The translations under genes and the position numbers were made by a program. From Anaerofustis stercorihominis (lineage in GTDB: Bacteria > Bacillota > Clostridia > Eubacteriales > Anaerofustaceae): a stretch of 64,000 nt of DNA. The DNA is taken from contig SVCP01000002.1 in assembly GCA_015058295.1 (NCBI GenBank), positions 1 through 64,000 on the forward strand. The letters run 5' to 3'. This document shows, piece by piece, positions 39,201 through 47,921 of the stretch (position 1 is the stretch's first letter; the number at the start of each line of letters is the position of its first letter). Under the pieces are notes generated by a model. The model was not told the DNA's origin, did no database searches, and saw only the letters and a list, made by a program, of their open reading frames with translations.

Positions 39201-39563
39201 ATAACCCTTAAAGATATCAGCATCGTTGAAGCACTCGACAACAAAGTCCGTGAAGGTTCATATATTGCGGATGTTGCCGTAGACAAAAAGACAGAGGAAC
39301 TGAAAGACTCCCAGAGTCTTCTTACGAGAGATGAATTCAATATTCTTCTTGAAAAGACAAAACAAAGTATCGCTTCCGCAGCGGAAGGGATACTCGGTGC
39401 GGATATAGAAATATTACCTTACAGATACGCAAAGACAGAAAATGCCTGCACATACTGTGAGTACTCACATATATGCAAGTTCTCCGTGATCTTCGACAAA
39501 AATGCATACAGGATCATTGAGAAAAAAGACAAAAGCATTCTGCAGAAAGGAGAAGACAAATGA
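36267..39563 (+). CDS. addB: AddAB recombination helicase-nuclease subunit AddB
   Basis: FVIGRAGQKCSEPVY N-terminus, C-terminal nuclease (RIDF...KIVDYKSSK, QLPVYAMAV) and CTYCEYSHICKF Fe-S motif. Confidence 0.9.
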   Translation: MINFVIGRAGQKCSEPVYKVLESLPKEKKAFVVVPEQFSYETERKILGESLCNMQTEVLSLKRLAYRLSSETDIDINVLSKEGFAILIKRAVCLCAEELNIFKSTSGSAGFVDEVRNFIDEIKKGGLSHTDLICDEKDTPSVKMKLNDIRRIYETYESLVGESVINTDDYFSFVAENAKDNRLIKDSVFIFDGFYSFDACEYPLISLVMRDAENTSFILHCDDEPFFKCSMQTLNELISVAKENSLDYKITKIKNDSMLSAPVAFLEEHLMSYDAVAYTESTDVINLARADDINEECDFVACEINRLIKEKNYRFGDFRIICTDKSYFTVLSDVMKRHDIDHFIDENRAVSSTSAVRAFLGLLSMLDKSYTTTELISFAKTGFSSLDEREYMLLENYVLEMGIKNRMWESPFERNNTEQSYDLKEINALREKLTEPINKIRKEVLGYNNVSEFVKSFTGSLETVSFEEKLQECIDRFISDEDYENANIYAQINNKILLILSQLESFFGNDMMSIKEIYDVLSYALSASTVGIIPARVDAVSIGDVIRSTTSENKVLFFMGCNEGKMPSNSYEQPVFTDQERKQMHSLKLKNNSDYQRIRDNFVCYLHICFPKELLYLTRTTKDGSEEVYPSVIYERVDELFPDGRKIICSEELLRPDMIDTDRFAFRKMTDLLSEMISQGINEDKQKTLSSMISVLDDDGTRSLLSISKDGFAFDNGAKIYNRKLYSSLLPDPFVTSVSMLETYGKCPFSFFMRYVIKPKERRLKNIRSTDTGNILHMVVEEFSRAIIECRFDCITCSDEDIELIAKEIVDKVLREYKDGIVHTVSNSIYLYRKLVSNATAAIKEIISQIRISDFRIGESEMYFGFDARYDAIEIKTKDEISVFVRGIIDRIDFASIQNGRFLKIVDYKSSKTSFDLSKCLEGINVQLPVYAMAVRDDTQDVAGVFYFRLSPGLVDVKKQSDMDKLETSVRKELQLRGITLKDISIVEALDNKVREGSYIADVAVDKKTEELKDSQSLLTRDEFNILLEKTKQSIASAAEGILGADIEILPYRYAKTENACTYCEYSHICKFSVIFDKNAYRIIEKKDKSILQKGEDK

Positions 39564-42500
39564 GTGTGAACTGGACAAAAGAACAGCTCCTTGCCATAGA
39601 AACCACAGACAAAAATCTTCTCGTAAGCGCATCTGCAGGAAGCGGAAAAACTGCGGTTCTCGTGGAGAGGATAATCCGTCTTATTCAGAATAAGTTTTTG
39701 CAGACGGATGAACTCCTCGCCATAACATTCACAAAAGCCGCCGCAGGTGAACTGAAACAGAGGATCCGCAAAGCCATAAGAGAAAAGATCAGGGAATCTT
39801 CCGATGAAGATGTCATCTATTATTCACAGCAGGCGGAAAAGCTGGAAAGCGCTTCAATATCGACACTGCATTCATTCTGCTTTTCAGTAATAAAAAAATA
39901 TTACTATCTCATCGGAGTCGATCCCGGCTCAAGAATAATGCGTGATGAGGAACGCCTCATTATGTACGGTGAATGTATAGATGATATCTGCGAAGAATAT
40001 TACGAAAGAGGCGACAGCGAATTTGAGGAATTTGCCGTCACACTCGCTTCCGGAAGAGATGATTCGGATATAAAGGAAAACATCATAAGTGCATACGACT
40101 CACTCAGAAATCTCGATGATTATCGGGATAAGCTGAGAGAATTTGCGGAAAATTACCCGAAAGACGAAGAGATGTTTCTTCGCAGCAGTGCCGTAGAGTT
40201 TATTATGCAGAAAGTCCGTGAGGTCCTCACAGAAGCAAGACAGAAATACTCCGATGCCCTTCAAATATCTGCATCCTGCGATGAAAAGGGTAAAGTTACG
40301 GACAACCTCGCTGTTTTCGTGGAAAACATAGATTTACTTCTGAAAAAGCTCGATGAAGGATTCCGTGAATTTGTCATCTGCTACGAAAGCACCGTTTTCC
40401 CCAGAGCATTAAGCGCAAACAAGCTTGAAAGAGGCGAAGAGATCGCATTTTACAGAGATGCGGGAAAAGCTCTGATAAGTGATCTTGAAGGACTTATTCC
40501 TTTTGATTATGAGACACTGCTCACGCATACACTGAAGATGCGCCCTTATGTGCTGAAATTCCGTGAAGTTACGGAAAAATATGAAGAATTGCTCAGAAGC
40601 AGAAAAAGCGAAAACAAGGTTCTCGATTATTCGGACCTGGAGCATCTTTGCCTTGAGATTCTCAAAAACGACGATGCGAGGGAGGAAATAAAAAGCTCAT
40701 TCAAACAGATACTCGTCGATGAATATCAGGATATCAACGGAGTGCAGGAAGCAATAATACAAAAGCTTGCATCAGAAAACAATCTTTTCTGCGTCGGAGA
40801 CATAAAGCAGTCCATTTACGGTTTCCGTCAGGCTGATCCGGGGATTTTTGCGGAAAAATACGAACGCTATAAAAGCGGAGAAGATGAAAACAATCTGCTT
40901 GTGCACCTGAACAAAAACTTCCGCTCTGTACCCACTATAATAGATTTTGTAAACATTGTTTTCTCGAAGGTTATGTTTGCAAATACAGGCGGCATTGATT
41001 TTTATCCGGATGAGATGATGAAAACCGATAATATCAAGGAAGAGGACTGCCCCGTAAGCATAAGAATAATCGACTGCAGTGAATATCAGGGTACGGATAT
41101 GGAAGACCATAAAGACGCGGAGGCAATGTATGTAGCAAATCTCATAAAAAATGAGATCCTTCCCACAGGTAAATTCACAGCAGAAAATATCGCTGTCATA
41201 GACAGGGCAATGAATTCAAAGGCCGATTATTTTGTCAGGGCTTTTGAGACTGTGGGGCTTGATGCGGATATAAGGGAGAATACCAGATATTACGATGCGT
41301 TCGAGGTATCCCTCATAATAAACCTGCTGAATCTCATCGACAACGAATACAATGACATTGCACTTCTTACGGTAATGAGAAGCTTTATCTGCAATTTCTC
41401 CGAAGATGAACTGACGATGATACGTGCAAAGAACAATAATACTATGTACTATCATCAGGCAGTCTCGGAATATGCCGTAAGCGGAGAAAATATCCGTCTA
41501 AAAGAAAAAATATGCTCGATGTATGACGACATAAGAAGATACCGATACCTTTCACGGCACATATCCATAAGTCGTCTTATACGCACCATATACGAAGAGA
41601 AGCATATTCTGCAGTTTGTGGGCGCTATGAGAGAAGGGGAAAAGAGAATATCCAACCTCGAAGAACTCATAAACATCGCATCAGGCTATGAGGAAGAAAA
41701 CCTCAAAGGGCTTTATGACTTCATAATCTATGCGGACAAGTGCAAAGAAAAGATGCAGGTACAGAACTCATCATCGAAAAAAGGCGGTATAAAGCTTATG
41801 ACCACCCATTCATCCAAAGGACTTGAGTTCGATGTTGTCATAGTTACAGGATGTGCAACAGCCATACGAAACAAAGACCACACTTATGGAATTACCGCAG
41901 ACAAGGATTTCGGCATCTGCACGAAATTCACCGATACTGCTATGGGATATAAAGCCAGTACACTCGAACTTATTGCAAACAAAGAAAACCGCAAGGACAA
42001 AAACAAAGCGGAAGAAATGCGTATCTTGTATGTTGCCGCAACAAGGGCGAAAAAACGTCTTTACATGACGGCGGCAATGAAGCAGTACAAGCCGGAAAAA
42101 TACACTTACACCCGTGATATGGGAACTTACGAGATATCAAAGGCATCATCCTATCTTGAGTGGATAAAATATGCGGTTGATACTTATCCCGGTGATATTT
42201 CGGAAGTGGCGGAAATACTCGTGGAGCAGCCCATGGATATGCTTCCGGTAAATACGAAACGAAAAGGGGCAGACATTTTTGACGGTAAAGATGCGGTTGC
42301 GGGTTATGTTGAGACCATAAGAGAAAATCTCGCATACACATATCCGTATAATTCCGTTGCGGTCCCTTCAAAACTCAGCGTAAGTTCCCTCAAAGATGAT
42401 GTGGGAATGCTCAACGAACGCATTGTGGAAAGAATCTCCATAAAGGATACATTCATAGATTCCGCAGACAAAAAAGACATCACACGCAGAGGAAACCTTA

Positions 42501-42991
42501 TACACAAAGTTCTTGAGCTTATAGATCTGAAAGATGCAGGAAACAATGATATAGAAAGTATCATTGAAGAAATGCGTCTCAGCGGTAAGTTCGGATTCGG
42601 AGAGCTCACATCGTATGATATAAATATGGTGAAGAAATTTTTCTCGGGCGACATCGGTAAGATGCTCCTTTCTGCGGACAGGGTATATCGTGAACAACCG
42701 TTTATACTCAGTGTAAAGGCAAAAGATGTAAATGAGAGATGGGCGGATTCATCCGACAGCATACTTATTCAGGGGATAATCGACTGTTATTTCGAATATG
42801 ACGGTGAAATTTATCTGCTTGATTTCAAGACAGACAGAATAAAGGACGATGATCATTTTGCGTATCTGAACGAAAAGTACACAAAACAGCTTTCATATTA
42901 TAAAACAGCCATAGAACATTCCCTCGGAAGGAAAGTTTACAGAACTTACATATGTTATCTGCGCAAAAACATCATAAAGGAAGTTCTTTAG
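39560..42991 (+). CDS. addA: AddAB helicase-nuclease subunit AddA
   Basis: WTKEQLLAIETTDKNLLVSASAGSGKTAVLVERI, UvrD-type motifs, C-terminal YLLDFKTDR nuclease. Confidence 0.95.
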   Translation: MSVNWTKEQLLAIETTDKNLLVSASAGSGKTAVLVERIIRLIQNKFLQTDELLAITFTKAAAGELKQRIRKAIREKIRESSDEDVIYYSQQAEKLESASISTLHSFCFSVIKKYYYLIGVDPGSRIMRDEERLIMYGECIDDICEEYYERGDSEFEEFAVTLASGRDDSDIKENIISAYDSLRNLDDYRDKLREFAENYPKDEEMFLRSSAVEFIMQKVREVLTEARQKYSDALQISASCDEKGKVTDNLAVFVENIDLLLKKLDEGFREFVICYESTVFPRALSANKLERGEEIAFYRDAGKALISDLEGLIPFDYETLLTHTLKMRPYVLKFREVTEKYEELLRSRKSENKVLDYSDLEHLCLEILKNDDAREEIKSSFKQILVDEYQDINGVQEAIIQKLASENNLFCVGDIKQSIYGFRQADPGIFAEKYERYKSGEDENNLLVHLNKNFRSVPTIIDFVNIVFSKVMFANTGGIDFYPDEMMKTDNIKEEDCPVSIRIIDCSEYQGTDMEDHKDAEAMYVANLIKNEILPTGKFTAENIAVIDRAMNSKADYFVRAFETVGLDADIRENTRYYDAFEVSLIINLLNLIDNEYNDIALLTVMRSFICNFSEDELTMIRAKNNNTMYYHQAVSEYAVSGENIRLKEKICSMYDDIRRYRYLSRHISISRLIRTIYEEKHILQFVGAMREGEKRISNLEELINIASGYEEENLKGLYDFIIYADKCKEKMQVQNSSSKKGGIKLMTTHSSKGLEFDVVIVTGCATAIRNKDHTYGITADKDFGICTKFTDTAMGYKASTLELIANKENRKDKNKAEEMRILYVAATRAKKRLYMTAAMKQYKPEKYTYTRDMGTYEISKASSYLEWIKYAVDTYPGDISEVAEILVEQPMDMLPVNTKRKGADIFDGKDAVAGYVETIRENLAYTYPYNSVAVPSKLSVSSLKDDVGMLNERIVERISIKDTFIDSADKKDITRRGNLIHKVLELIDLKDAGNNDIESIIEEMRLSGKFGFGELTSYDINMVKKFFSGDIGKMLLSADRVYREQPFILSVKAKDVNERWADSSDSILIQGIIDCYFEYDGEIYLLDFKTDRIKDDDHFAYLNEKYTKQLSYYKTAIEHSLGRKVYRTYICYLRKNIIKEVL

Positions 42992-43039
42992 AATACTGCA
43001 CCTGCCTTCGGAAATAATAAAAACGAAAGCAGGTGTTTT

Positions 43040-43252
43040 ATGAAAGAGAGTATTGATATTTTTGCACGGGTGGGAGTCAACTGTCCGTCATTCTATCCGG
43101 ATTTTGCATCCGGAAAAACCTGCCCGGATATAAGCAGGGCAAGCTGCAAAAACTGCAGGAATTTTTCTGTCGGCGACAACAGATGCATCATAAATATGTT
43201 CGACAAAGTCGTTGACACGGTCTATATGAAAAAAACTGACAGATTTGAGTGA
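43040..43252 (+). CDS. Small Cys-rich protein
   Basis: 70-aa ORF with SD-like upstream; six Cys. Confidence 0.5.
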   Translation: MKESIDIFARVGVNCPSFYPDFASGKTCPDISRASCKNCRNFSVGDNRCIINMFDKVVDTVYMKKTDRFE

Positions 43253-43266
43253 AGTGTTTCTGACGG

Positions 43267-43355
43267 GCCGCAGGCAGGCCGCGACAAACGCGGCCACCGC
43301 AAAGGCTTCGCGGAAGCCTTTGCGGCAGGAAGAGCTCCGCTCTTCCGCCTGCGGC
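43267..43355. repeat. GC-rich cloverleaf-type intergenic repeat, copy C
   Basis: Outer stem GCCGCAGGC/GCCTGCGGC enclosing three hairpins (GGCCGCG, CCGCAAAGGCTT, GGAAGAGC). Confidence 0.82.
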
Positions 43356-43528
43356 GTACATATACAGACAAAAACAACGCAGTCGTTACAAAACCGTTTG
43401 CAAAAAAAGGATTTTTACACATCTAAAATTGCTTTTAATCATAAGAATTAAGCAATAATACTTGACAAATACCCCTTTGGTGTGTAAAATACTTAGGCAT
43501 ATGTTTTAAGGAAAGGTGGGATTTTACA

Positions 43529-43663
43529 ATGAAAAGAACATTCCAGCCCAATAACCATAAAAGAAAAAAGAATCACGGATTCAGAGCAAGAATGGCATCT
43601 GCAGGTGGCAGAAAAGTGCTTTCAGCAAGAAGACGCAAAGGAAGAGCGAAACTTTCAGCGTAA
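43529..43663 (+). CDS. rpmH: 50S ribosomal protein L34 (44 aa, absent from supplied ORF list)
   Basis: [46 protein letters not shown] aaggaaaggtggg. Confidence 0.97.
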   Translation: MKRTFQPNNHKRKKNHGFRARMASAGGRKVLSARRRKGRAKLSA

Positions 43664-43809
43664 TAGCCGTGATGATCACTTTATTGTTATTGAAAAAACA
43701 GGCAGGGTATCTGAGTGTATTTTAGGATGCTTTAACTATTGCATCGGTTAAAAATATCCGGATACCTTGTTTTGTATGCAAACGATGAATAACAGAAAGC
43801 TGACACAAA

Positions 43810-44154
43810 ATGCAACTGAATTTTATTAAGAAAAACAGGGAGTTCCGTTACATATACAATCACGGAGAGTCCCTTGCAAACAAGTATCTTGTATGCTATA
43901 AACACCCCAAAAGAGAAGAACATCCCCGCTTCGGTGTATCCATATCGGGCAAAGTAGGACATGCTGTCGTAAGGAATAAGATAAAACGACAGATTAAAGA
44001 AATTTTAAGAGAATTTTATGATGTTATCAGCGAAGATTATGATATTATATTCATAGTCCGCGTCAGATGCAATGAGGCTGATTTTCAGCAGATAAGAAAA
44101 AGCACCTACGACATTCTCAAAAGGCAGAAGCTTATCGTGAGGAAACAGAGTTGA
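43810..44154 (+). CDS. rnpA: Ribonuclease P protein component
   Basis: FRYIYNHGESLANKYLV, RNKIKRQIKEILR. Confidence 0.92.
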   Translation: MQLNFIKKNREFRYIYNHGESLANKYLVCYKHPKREEHPRFGVSISGKVGHAVVRNKIKRQIKEILREFYDVISEDYDIIFIVRVRCNEADFQQIRKSTYDILKRQKLIVRKQS

Positions 44155-44360
44155 AAAAGATAGTACTGTTTTTAATATCTTTGTATCAGAAATACATTTC
44201 CCCGAATATGCGTCCTCATTGCCGGTATTATCCGACATGTTCGGAGTATGCCCGTCAGGCGTTCACAAAATATAACTTTTTCAAAGGACTTTATCTGTCA
44301 ATAAAAAGGATATTGAAATGCAATCCTTTTTCCAACGGCGGATATGATCCTTTGCCATAA
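44151..44360 (+). CDS. yidD: Membrane protein insertion efficiency factor YidD
   Basis: LISLYQKYISPNMRPHCRYYPTCSEYARQAF. Confidence 0.94.
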   Translation: MKKIVLFLISLYQKYISPNMRPHCRYYPTCSEYARQAFTKYNFFKGLYLSIKRILKCNPFSNGGYDPLP

Positions 44361-44392
44361 ACAATCCCAAACTCACCGGAGGATATTATCAG

Positions 44393-45175
44393 ATGAATCA
44401 ATTGTTCGGAAGTATTATGAGAGGGATCTACGATATGGTAGGCAATTACGGCCTTGCCATCGTGGTATTCACATTACTTTCAAAACTTATCTTGCTTCCT
44501 CTGTCAATAAAACAGACGAAGACAACAAAACTCACATCAATGCTGCAGCCGAAGATCCAGGAGCTGCAGAAAAAGTACGCACATGACCAGCAAAAGCAAA
44601 GCGAAGAACTCATGAAGCTGTATCAGAAATACAACTTCAATCCTATGAGCAGCTGTCTTCCGTTGCTTATTCAGTTCCCGATAATCATCGGTCTGTTCAA
44701 TGTACTCAGACAGCCCACGGAATATGTATTCACACCGGAAGAATACGCGGCAATCAACCGGGCGTTCCTCTGGATCGAAGATCTTTCCGCTTCAGCTATC
44801 GAAGTTATAAAGGCTAACGGAGTAAGCATCGTAAGTGCTCTGGCTCTTATTCTCCCGCTCGTAAACTTCTTTGCAATGATCCTTACACAGAAACAGACTT
44901 CTGCACAGACAGATATGTCTCAGGCAGGAAGCATGGGCGCATTCATGAAATTTATGCCGTATCTTATCGGATATTCTGCACTGTCATTTGCTCAGGGACT
45001 TTCTCTTTACTGGGCGCTTTCAACACTGCTCAGCATGGCTATCACAGCAGTACTGAACAACTTCCTCAATGTGGAAGTTGTTGAAGAAGTGAAAACTCCC
45101 GCAAAGAAATCGGCAACCAATTCTTCAGGCAGAAAATACAGCACGGACGGCAGCAAGAAAGGTGGCAACAGATAA
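44393..45175 (+). CDS. yidC: Membrane protein insertase YidC/OxaA family
   Basis: GLAIVVFTLLSKLILLPLSIKQTKTTKLTSMLQPKIQELQKKY. Confidence 0.94.
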   Translation: MNQLFGSIMRGIYDMVGNYGLAIVVFTLLSKLILLPLSIKQTKTTKLTSMLQPKIQELQKKYAHDQQKQSEELMKLYQKYNFNPMSSCLPLLIQFPIIIGLFNVLRQPTEYVFTPEEYAAINRAFLWIEDLSASAIEVIKANGVSIVSALALILPLVNFFAMILTQKQTSAQTDMSQAGSMGAFMKFMPYLIGYSALSFAQGLSLYWALSTLLSMAITAVLNNFLNVEVVEEVKTPAKKSATNSSGRKYSTDGSKKGGNR

Positions 45176-45811
45176 ATGAGAACAGTAACAGCTAAAGGTA
45201 AGACCATCGACGAAGCTATCCAGAACGCTCTGGAAATGCTCAATACAACAAAAGATAAAGTTACTTTTAAGGTAATCGACCTTCCCTCTGCGGGATTTAT
45301 GGGTGTTTTCGGCTCAAAACCTGCAAAAGTAGAAGTTTCTGTAAATGACGAAACAGATGACATTATCAGGGATTTCCTTACAGAAGTGTTTGAAAAGATG
45401 CAGATCAAAGCTGAATTCGAAATCAAATTCGACGAAGAAGAAGGCATGATCGTTGTTGACATCAAGAGCGAACAGACAGGCGTCATCATCGGCAAAAGAG
45501 GCGCTACGCTTGATGCACTTCAGTATCTTGTAAGCCTTGTTGTAAATAAAGACAAGGAAGAATACACAAAGGTAACTCTCGATGTTGAAAACTACAGGGA
45601 AAAACGCAAACGTGCCCTTCAGGACCTTGCGGACAAGATCGCTCAGAACGTACAGAGAAAAAGAGGCCGTTATGCACTTGAGCCGATGAATCCGTACGAA
45701 AGACGCATCATTCATGCTTCACTTCAGAATTACAAAAACATCATCACATATTCCGAAGGTGAAGAACCGAACAGACATATCGTTATCGAATACAAAAGAG
45801 ACAAAGTCTGA
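45176..45811 (+). CDS. jag: RNA-binding protein Jag/KhpB
   Basis: Jag-N domain, KH (GVIIGKRGATLDALQYLVSLV), R3H (LEPMNPYERRIIHASLQ). Confidence 0.93.
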   Translation: MRTVTAKGKTIDEAIQNALEMLNTTKDKVTFKVIDLPSAGFMGVFGSKPAKVEVSVNDETDDIIRDFLTEVFEKMQIKAEFEIKFDEEEGMIVVDIKSEQTGVIIGKRGATLDALQYLVSLVVNKDKEEYTKVTLDVENYREKRKRALQDLADKIAQNVQRKRGRYALEPMNPYERRIIHASLQNYKNIITYSEGEEPNRHIVIEYKRDKV

Positions 45812-45856
45812 GAATAAATACTTATTGAATCAATAAAAGCGGCTGAACAGCCGCTT

Positions 45857-46414
45857 TTATTTTATGATGTTAAGTATGATTTTCAGTGAATCAATACTGA
45901 AATTTTCATTCAGGCGGAGATCTATGCAGTACTCTGTGAAATTGATCAGATCTGTCACCGCATTCGGATAAAGGCTACCGAATTTACCGAGTATCTCCTC
46001 TTCGCCTGCAAGAATTGCAAGTCCGTCATCACGAAGCTCTGAAAGTACCATCACCCATCTGAACGAGTCCGAAAAGATTATGATCATGTCGGAAGAAGCG
46101 AGTTTCGTATATTCCTCATAATCAAACGGGTGGGGTATCTCCCGTATTGAAAAGAATGTATTCCTGCCTGCCGGTTTAGGCTCCTCAAGAGCAGAATTGT
46201 ATCCGTCGGAAAGAATATATACTCTTTCGTCAGGTGATATTATACCGGTCAGTGCCGCAAACTGTTCACGAAGCAGGAGCGTGTTGTCTGTGGGATAAAT
46301 AAGCTGTTTTTTAAGCCCCTGTGCAAAGATGACATCTTCCATATTATACATTTTATCCGTTCCGAAAAGCTTTCCCAGCTGTTTTATCAGAAAGCTGTAC
46401 ATACTGTTATCCAT
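45857..46414 (-). CDS. Hypothetical protein
   Basis: 185-aa ORF, upstream SD-like ggagg; no family recognised. Confidence 0.6.
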   Translation of the reverse strand: MDNSMYSFLIKQLGKLFGTDKMYNMEDVIFAQGLKKQLIYPTDNTLLLREQFAALTGIISPDERVYILSDGYNSALEEPKPAGRNTFFSIREIPHPFDYEEYTKLASSDMIIIFSDSFRWVMVLSELRDDGLAILAGEEEILGKFGSLYPNAVTDLINFTEYCIDLRLNENFSIDSLKIILNIIK

Positions 46415-46501
46415 AAATCCTCCATAAGTGATCTCAATACAGATTATAACATTACGGATAAGGCAAAGGGAATCCGCAAATAAAAAAAATTAAATTTAGG
46501 G

Positions 46502-46530
46502 TTGACAGAATATTTCACCGGTGCTATAAT
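46502..46530 (+). promoter_or_regulatory. Sigma-A promoter of attenuator/ABC transporter operon
   Basis: TTGACA, 17-bp spacer, TATAAT. Confidence 0.9.
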
Positions 46531-46588
46531 AACCGCAATCGGAAGCATTTTCCGAATATTCAGAGAATTCATGAAAGGAGCAGTACAA

Positions 46589-46663
46589 ATGAAACGCAGA
46601 TTTTTCTATTACTATTATTATTATTTTAGCCCTGCGGTGGAATGTTGTGCTGCAAATATCTGA
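46589..46663 (+). CDS. Leader peptide MKRRFFYYYYYYFSPAVECCAANI
   Basis: SD AAAGGAG 8 nt upstream; run of aromatic codons; located between promoter and terminator. Confidence 0.85.
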   Translation: MKRRFFYYYYYYFSPAVECCAANI

Positions 46664-46692
46664 TCATCGATTCTGTCAGTTCTTTGTAAAAT

Positions 46693-46746
46693 AACATCCA
46701 TCGTCTCGTTTGCGTATTGAACGGTACGGCGGATGTTTTTTTATTA
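46693..46746 (+). terminator. Attenuator terminator hairpin
   Basis: AACATCC.TCGT.TCGTT...AACGG.ACGG.GGATGTT followed by TTTTTATT; competing GGAATGTT at 46639-46646. Confidence 0.85.
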
Positions 46747-46770
46747 TAAAATATCGGAGGAATAATATTT

Positions 46771-47772
46771 ATGAAAATGAAAAAAACTCTCGGCATTATC
46801 ATGTCAGTCCTCATGGTAATGTGCTTATTCACAGGATGCGGCTCAGATGATTCTGAAACTATCAAGATTGGCATTATGCAGTTCGGCGAATTCGACGCTT
46901 TGCAGAATGCACACAAAGGCTTCGTAGACGGCCTTGCAGAAGCAGGATATAAAGATGGCGAAAACATCACTATCAACTACCTCTCAGCAGCAGCTGACAC
47001 AGCAAACTGCCCGACAATCGCCGATACACTTATCAACGACGGAAGCGACCTTATCCTCGCTATCGCAACACCCAGCGTATCTGCACTCAAAGAAAAGACA
47101 ACAACAATTCCTGTTCTCTTCACAGCAGTTACAGACCCGGTAGCAAGCGGAATCATCGCTGACAACAAAGTTCCCGGCGGAAATATTTCAGGTTCTTCAG
47201 ACCTTAACCCGGTAAAAGAACAGATCGACCTTATCAAACAGATCATCCCCGATGCAAAGACAGTAGCTGTTATGTACTGCTCAAGTGAATCAAACTCAGC
47301 AGCACAGTACGAACTTGCAAAGGCTGAAATCACAGCTCTCGGTATGACATGCGTACAGAAAACGATCGCTGACGTATCAGAAATCAAATCTGCAGTAGAA
47401 TCCCTCGCAGGAAAAGTTGATGCTGTATACATTCCTACAGACAACACTCTTGCAGACGCAATGACAACAGTTGCCGCAGCTGCCAACGAATCAAAACTCC
47501 CTGTAATCACAGGTGAACCGGGCATGGTTAAAAACGGCGGACTTGCAACATTCGGTATTGATTACTACTCACTCGGCAAACAGACAGCACAGATGGCAGT
47601 TGAAATCCTCACAGCAGAAGATCCTCTCGCTGCAGTTGCAAATATGCCGGTAGTATACCAGACAGATGCTGAAGACTGCGAAACAGCTGTAAATACAGAC
47701 ACAGCGGCAGCTATCGGTATCACAATTCCGCAGGAAGTTCTCGATATCGCTGTTACATACCCTGCAGAATAA
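46771..47772 (+). CDS. ABC transporter substrate-binding lipoprotein (PF04392/TrpX-like)
   Basis: Lipobox LFTGCG; IKIGIMQFGEFDALQNAHKGFVDGL; TAVTDPVASG. Confidence 0.9.
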   Translation: MKMKKTLGIIMSVLMVMCLFTGCGSDDSETIKIGIMQFGEFDALQNAHKGFVDGLAEAGYKDGENITINYLSAAADTANCPTIADTLINDGSDLILAIATPSVSALKEKTTTIPVLFTAVTDPVASGIIADNKVPGGNISGSSDLNPVKEQIDLIKQIIPDAKTVAVMYCSSESNSAAQYELAKAEITALGMTCVQKTIADVSEIKSAVESLAGKVDAVYIPTDNTLADAMTTVAAAANESKLPVITGEPGMVKNGGLATFGIDYYSLGKQTAQMAVEILTAEDPLAAVANMPVVYQTDAEDCETAVNTDTAAAIGITIPQEVLDIAVTYPAE

Positions 47773-47921
47773 TAAAGAAACCTTATAAAAAAATAAACAA
47801 ATACCTCAGAAGTCAGAGTGCCGCAAACGGCACTCTGATTTGCGGACAGAGATATCCGTACTTGAAATTCAACTGTTTTTAAGATAAAATACAACAAAAT
47901 GACATTCGGAGATAAAGCACT

